The translations under genes and the position numbers were made by a program. This document shows positions 62,401-64,000 of a DNA stretch of 64,000 nt, piece by piece; the first letter of the stretch is position 1, and each line of letters starts with the position of its first letter. Origin of the DNA: Bacteroidales bacterium UBA2861 (GTDB lineage Bacteria > Bacteroidota > Bacteroidia > Bacteroidales > UBA932); NCBI GenBank assembly GCA_002350615.1, contig DEFD01000032.1, positions 62,001 through 126,000 of the forward strand. The letters are read 5' to 3'. A model generated the notes under the pieces. It was not told the DNA's origin and ran no database searches. It was given only the letters and a program-made list of their open reading frames with translations.

Positions 62401-62868
62401 CCGGAAGGAGAAATGGCGGGCGGATGCATCCGTGCGTGCCACGCACAGAAGGGCCGCGGGGCAGACGCTGTCGCCGGGGGCGATTGTCTGCACCGAGGGC
62501 AGTTCCGCAGAAATCACTCCGCCGGAAGCCGAGCGGGCTGCGCCATAAGGATAAATGGCATGGAAGCGGGTTGAGCCTTCTGCGACATTGCCGCCGAAAG
62601 TTGCAGACGCGCCATAATTCTCCGACACTATGAACAGGTTCCGTCCGCTTCCGTCGAACACGGCGAGGGAATCACTGTCCTGCCAGCAGAGTTTGAGCCC
62701 GGCTCCGAGATTCACCCTGCTCAGCGCACCCGCTTCGGTGCCGGAAGTGAAAGTGATGCCGCGCATCGCCTCCGCCCGCGACTCTTCCCGGGGTTCCTCC
62801 CTCTGGCAGGAAAGCACCGCTCCCGCCAGAAGAAGTCCCGAAAGAAGAATTCTGAGAAGTTCTTTCAT
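59437..62868 (-). CDS. GLUG-repeat surface lipoprotein with fimbrillin-like N-terminus
   Basis: 1143 residues from MKELLRIL at 62868. Lipoprotein Cys at about 21 (VLSCQREEP). Residues 35-260 resemble the fimbrillin/Mfa-like beta domain (GITFTSGTEAGALSRV, RFHAIYPYGA, YYIAVAPVNF). From about 320 there are 15-20 beta-helix repeats with GG-I-G and C-N-G-V patterns (GGIVGFAAGEGAAIRNCKN, GGIAGYMESGSAVYGCTN), the GLUG-type repeat. Likely a long surface rod that binds ligand or matrix. Ends in ATYVDPE, close to the end of its neighbour. Confidence 0.82.
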   Translation of the reverse strand: MKELLRILLSGLLLAGAVLSCQREEPREESRAEAMRGITFTSGTEAGALSRVNLGAGLKLCWQDSDSLAVFDGSGRNLFIVSENYGASATFGGNVAEGSTRFHAIYPYGAARSASGGVISAELPSVQTIAPGDSVCPAALLCVARTDASARHFSFRNSYSLVKVDIGLAGVTSVVLRGKNQEKLAGTGSIDAAGDCVFVPGTDASTEVTLLPSGTSFTKGKSYYIAVAPVNFIGGLEVIMQRTDGADAVKGSDKSLTIRRNEGVNLSDVATTTTWSRIIMTKAQLFDWVSGYAAWSEYDIVKLGADIDMEGEAWPPHAQKGVFDGQGYKLYNFRPMPANANTGLFSDVTGTVKNLIIGSSDGSGWDGVSVVSHSHNLTSWCNVGAVAGRIFAGGSIENVINFAAVEVAADDAGKTRAGGIVGFAAGEGAAIRNCKNYGTVSNLAPTAVGGNGPLGGIVAAAEAACTIDSCTNYGTVTNNNSRVNWVGGIMGVTNGRAAVDQSEDIDYIVTISNCRNEGDINLSAGGDLSAGGITGYLTGADISSCTNTGTITSTASVELKVGGIAGKFYKSNPSTLTDCENRGAIKFNQSGTSSGFIGGIIGNCSTTATADLSLTRCSNYANLTVSSSAVSALGGIAGWLKADNFTLTVSDCHNYGSVRNTSTDGTGTNLVAGFVAYLTGTEGQCFFENCTNEAEVYSDKPSGSAGYAGGFIGNGANCNASLTDCVNSGKITLEGAGTGSSNVGGIIATGTGSISLTRCSNSGIISAVNCGKYAYVGGLVGNATGVAADACGNGGAVFSTSAAQDSYAGGLFGNASGSSASNCVNSGRVSANNAQAQVKVGGLAGQAVSGSVFRGEEGVSTNTGEVIAEACSKGHANVGGIAGYMESGSAVYGCTNDAPVSISLTASSSKLQSVAGIVGRFKGASGNPSIIDGCTNKGPVRCQAVCTNQLTNGGGITGDINTWCTVTNNVNAATGTVSVVNNVAASGTVKTAYAGGIFGGDNEGSLSADGNSEVRGNVNYARISATVTNGAAYSGTLAGGIGAGGIGGIIWRSGTFEDNSNYGDVSAYSGGATMPGATASTLGGPGAVLGFYAHTGDILLTAKVSKGISVGSISYEGAETVGRLASWLCPTNSRIEATYVDPE

Positions 62869-62888
62869 CTTGGTTGACAATTACTTGC

Positions 62889-64000
62889 TTAATCTACGTA
62901 AGTTGCCGTGATATTGCCGTTGTTAGGACACAACCAATAATTCAGGGTACCGGCACTCTCCGCGGACGAGTATGCTGTCCCGCCAACAAGGATATTCTTG
63001 GAAACGGTACAGGTTACGCCCGTCACAGCACCTTCGGAGTCACCTATCACGGCACCAGAACCTCCATTGGAGGAAGAACCGGATATATCAGAACCACTTG
63101 AAGATGCCGTCACGTCAGCGCTACTTGTATTTCCGGTGATGGTGGAGCCCACTGCATAAATATGGCCGGCTATTCCGCCCGCGCCTATTCTGGCAGCACC
63201 ATTTGCGAGGGTCACGGTGACGGCTGCGGTGTTGACATTGTCCGAGACCGTGCTTGTGCCAGCGGTGACCTTGTTGTCAACATCGTACTCACTGCCCCAG
63301 ATACCTCCGGCAAAGCCATAGGAATTCGCATAGGTATTCACCAGCGATACTGTTCCGTTGTTTACGTTGTCTTTAATCGTATTGTAAGCTGAAGCTCCCC
63401 CGACGATGCCGCCGGCAATCACATTGCGGTCGCGGGACGAGTTGATGGTCACAGCCACAGCACCGTTGTTGGTGCAGTTCTTTACCGTCACGTTCTTCGC
63501 TGAAGTCCCGGAATAGTTTCTTGCAATTATGCCGCCTGCCCACTGAAGTAAAGTTCCGCCAGTAGTATAATTATACGTAATTTTGCCATCGTTCACGCAG
63601 TGGTCAAACGTAGCCTTTGCAGCCTGTATCTGCGCGCAGATTCCCGCAACCATGCTGTGGCCGCCTTTGGACTTTTTGTATATCTCTGCAGTGTTTCTTG
63701 CGTAGGATACTTTACCTTCAACAGTTCCGGGCTGGATGAAACCAATGAATCCGCCTGCTCCGGTCTTACCTGAGGATGCGGAATACACTTCGCCGCTGTT
63801 GACGACCTCTTTGCTGGAGGTGCCTGTAATTTCGAAGCCTTCTACCGCAATGGAAATAAATCCTCCGATATAGGACTGACCTGAACCCTCTGCGTATATC
63901 TTTCCGGAGTTCTCCGAAGCGCCATTGATATATACTTTCTTGCCATAGGAAACGAATCCGGCCACGCGGTTCTGGTTGGAAACGGCAGCATTTGAATGCA
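62889..64000 (-). CDS. GLUG-repeat surface protein, C-terminal part
   Basis: The 5' part lies beyond the right edge; 370 codons are visible. It consists of the same beta-helix repeats as the next gene (GGFIGFIQPGTVEGKVSY, CVNDGKITYNYTTGG, GGIIARNYSGTSAKNV, GGIVGGASAYN) and ends NYWLCPNNGNITATYVD, very like the ASWLCPTNSRIEATYVDPE end of its paralogue. So the two are tandem duplicates. The frame is open through 64000 (the codon at 63965 is GTG, not a start). Confidence 0.82.
   Translation of the reverse strand, partial: HSNAAVSNQNRVAGFVSYGKKVYINGASENSGKIYAEGSGQSYIGGFISIAVEGFEITGTSSKEVVNSGEVYSASSGKTGAGGFIGFIQPGTVEGKVSYARNTAEIYKKSKGGHSMVAGICAQIQAAKATFDHCVNDGKITYNYTTGGTLLQWAGGIIARNYSGTSAKNVTVKNCTNNGAVAVTINSSRDRNVIAGGIVGGASAYNTIKDNVNNGTVSLVNTYANSYGFAGGIWGSEYDVDNKVTAGTSTVSDNVNTAAVTVTLANGAARIGAGGIAGHIYAVGSTITGNTSSADVTASSSGSDISGSSSNGGSGAVIGDSEGAVTGVTCTVSKNILVGGTAYSSAESAGTLNYWLCPNNGNITATYVD

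Overview
The window looks like a chromosomal segment of an uncultured gut- or rumen-type member of the Bacteroidales. The evidence is promoters of the Bacteroidetes type (TAnnTTTG), a SusC/SusD pair, DUF4493, PCMD, DUF5689, DUF4988 and BACON surface lipoproteins, and a DAHP synthase fused to chorismate mutase. Base composition is fairly GC-rich for the phylum and many antisense frames are open, so most long opposite-strand ORFs are shadows. No tRNA, rRNA, CRISPR array, integrase, transposase or phage gene was seen. Family names come from recognising the translated sequences by eye; no database search was run.

Left part (1-15.1 kb): a cut-off GH3 beta-glucosidase and tsaE on the minus strand; a DUF4491 and a DUF389 membrane protein on plus; a 260-bp train of hairpins with 51-bp tandem repeats; rmuC, a prolyl oligopeptidase, an AAA ATPase and rpmH on plus; then a minus-strand operon read polA - ECF sigma factor - OPA-family transporter - HAD-IIA phosphatase - rsmG. 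rsmG and polA both carry palindromic DNA inserted in frame in linkers.

Middle part (15.2-34.3 kb): a five-gene plus-strand operon of DUF4493/PCMD surface lipoproteins and a barrel-like protein; a large palindrome; a DAHP synthase/chorismate mutase divergent from rfbD-rfbC-pheA-aminotransferase-tyrA; rnhA and pdxA; a minus-strand group ybjQ-like / unknown membrane protein / FKBP; two decayed ATPase remnants; and a Fic protein whose promoter and coding sequence carry five helically phased copies of one 9-bp motif.

Right part (34.4-64 kb): about 20 consecutive minus-strand genes, mostly overlapping by a few bases or separated by fewer than 60 bp, which I read as one polysaccharide-utilisation-locus-like array directed at glycerophosphate compounds. 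Transcription runs from beyond the right edge: two GLUG-repeat surface proteins, three collagen-like DUF4988 lipoproteins, SusC, SusD, a BACON lipoprotein, three DUF5689 proteins, an S1/P1-type zinc phosphodiesterase, three glycerophosphodiester phosphodiesterases, GpsA, an EgsA-type sn-glycerol-1-phosphate dehydrogenase, a GlpT-like antiporter, GlpA and a fused GlpB/GlpC. The proposed flow is surface capture, periplasmic cleavage to glycerol phosphates of either stereochemistry, uptake, and oxidation to dihydroxyacetone phosphate. The substrate (lipoteichoic or teichoic acid, deacylated phospholipid headgroups, or archaeal lipid headgroups) is inference.
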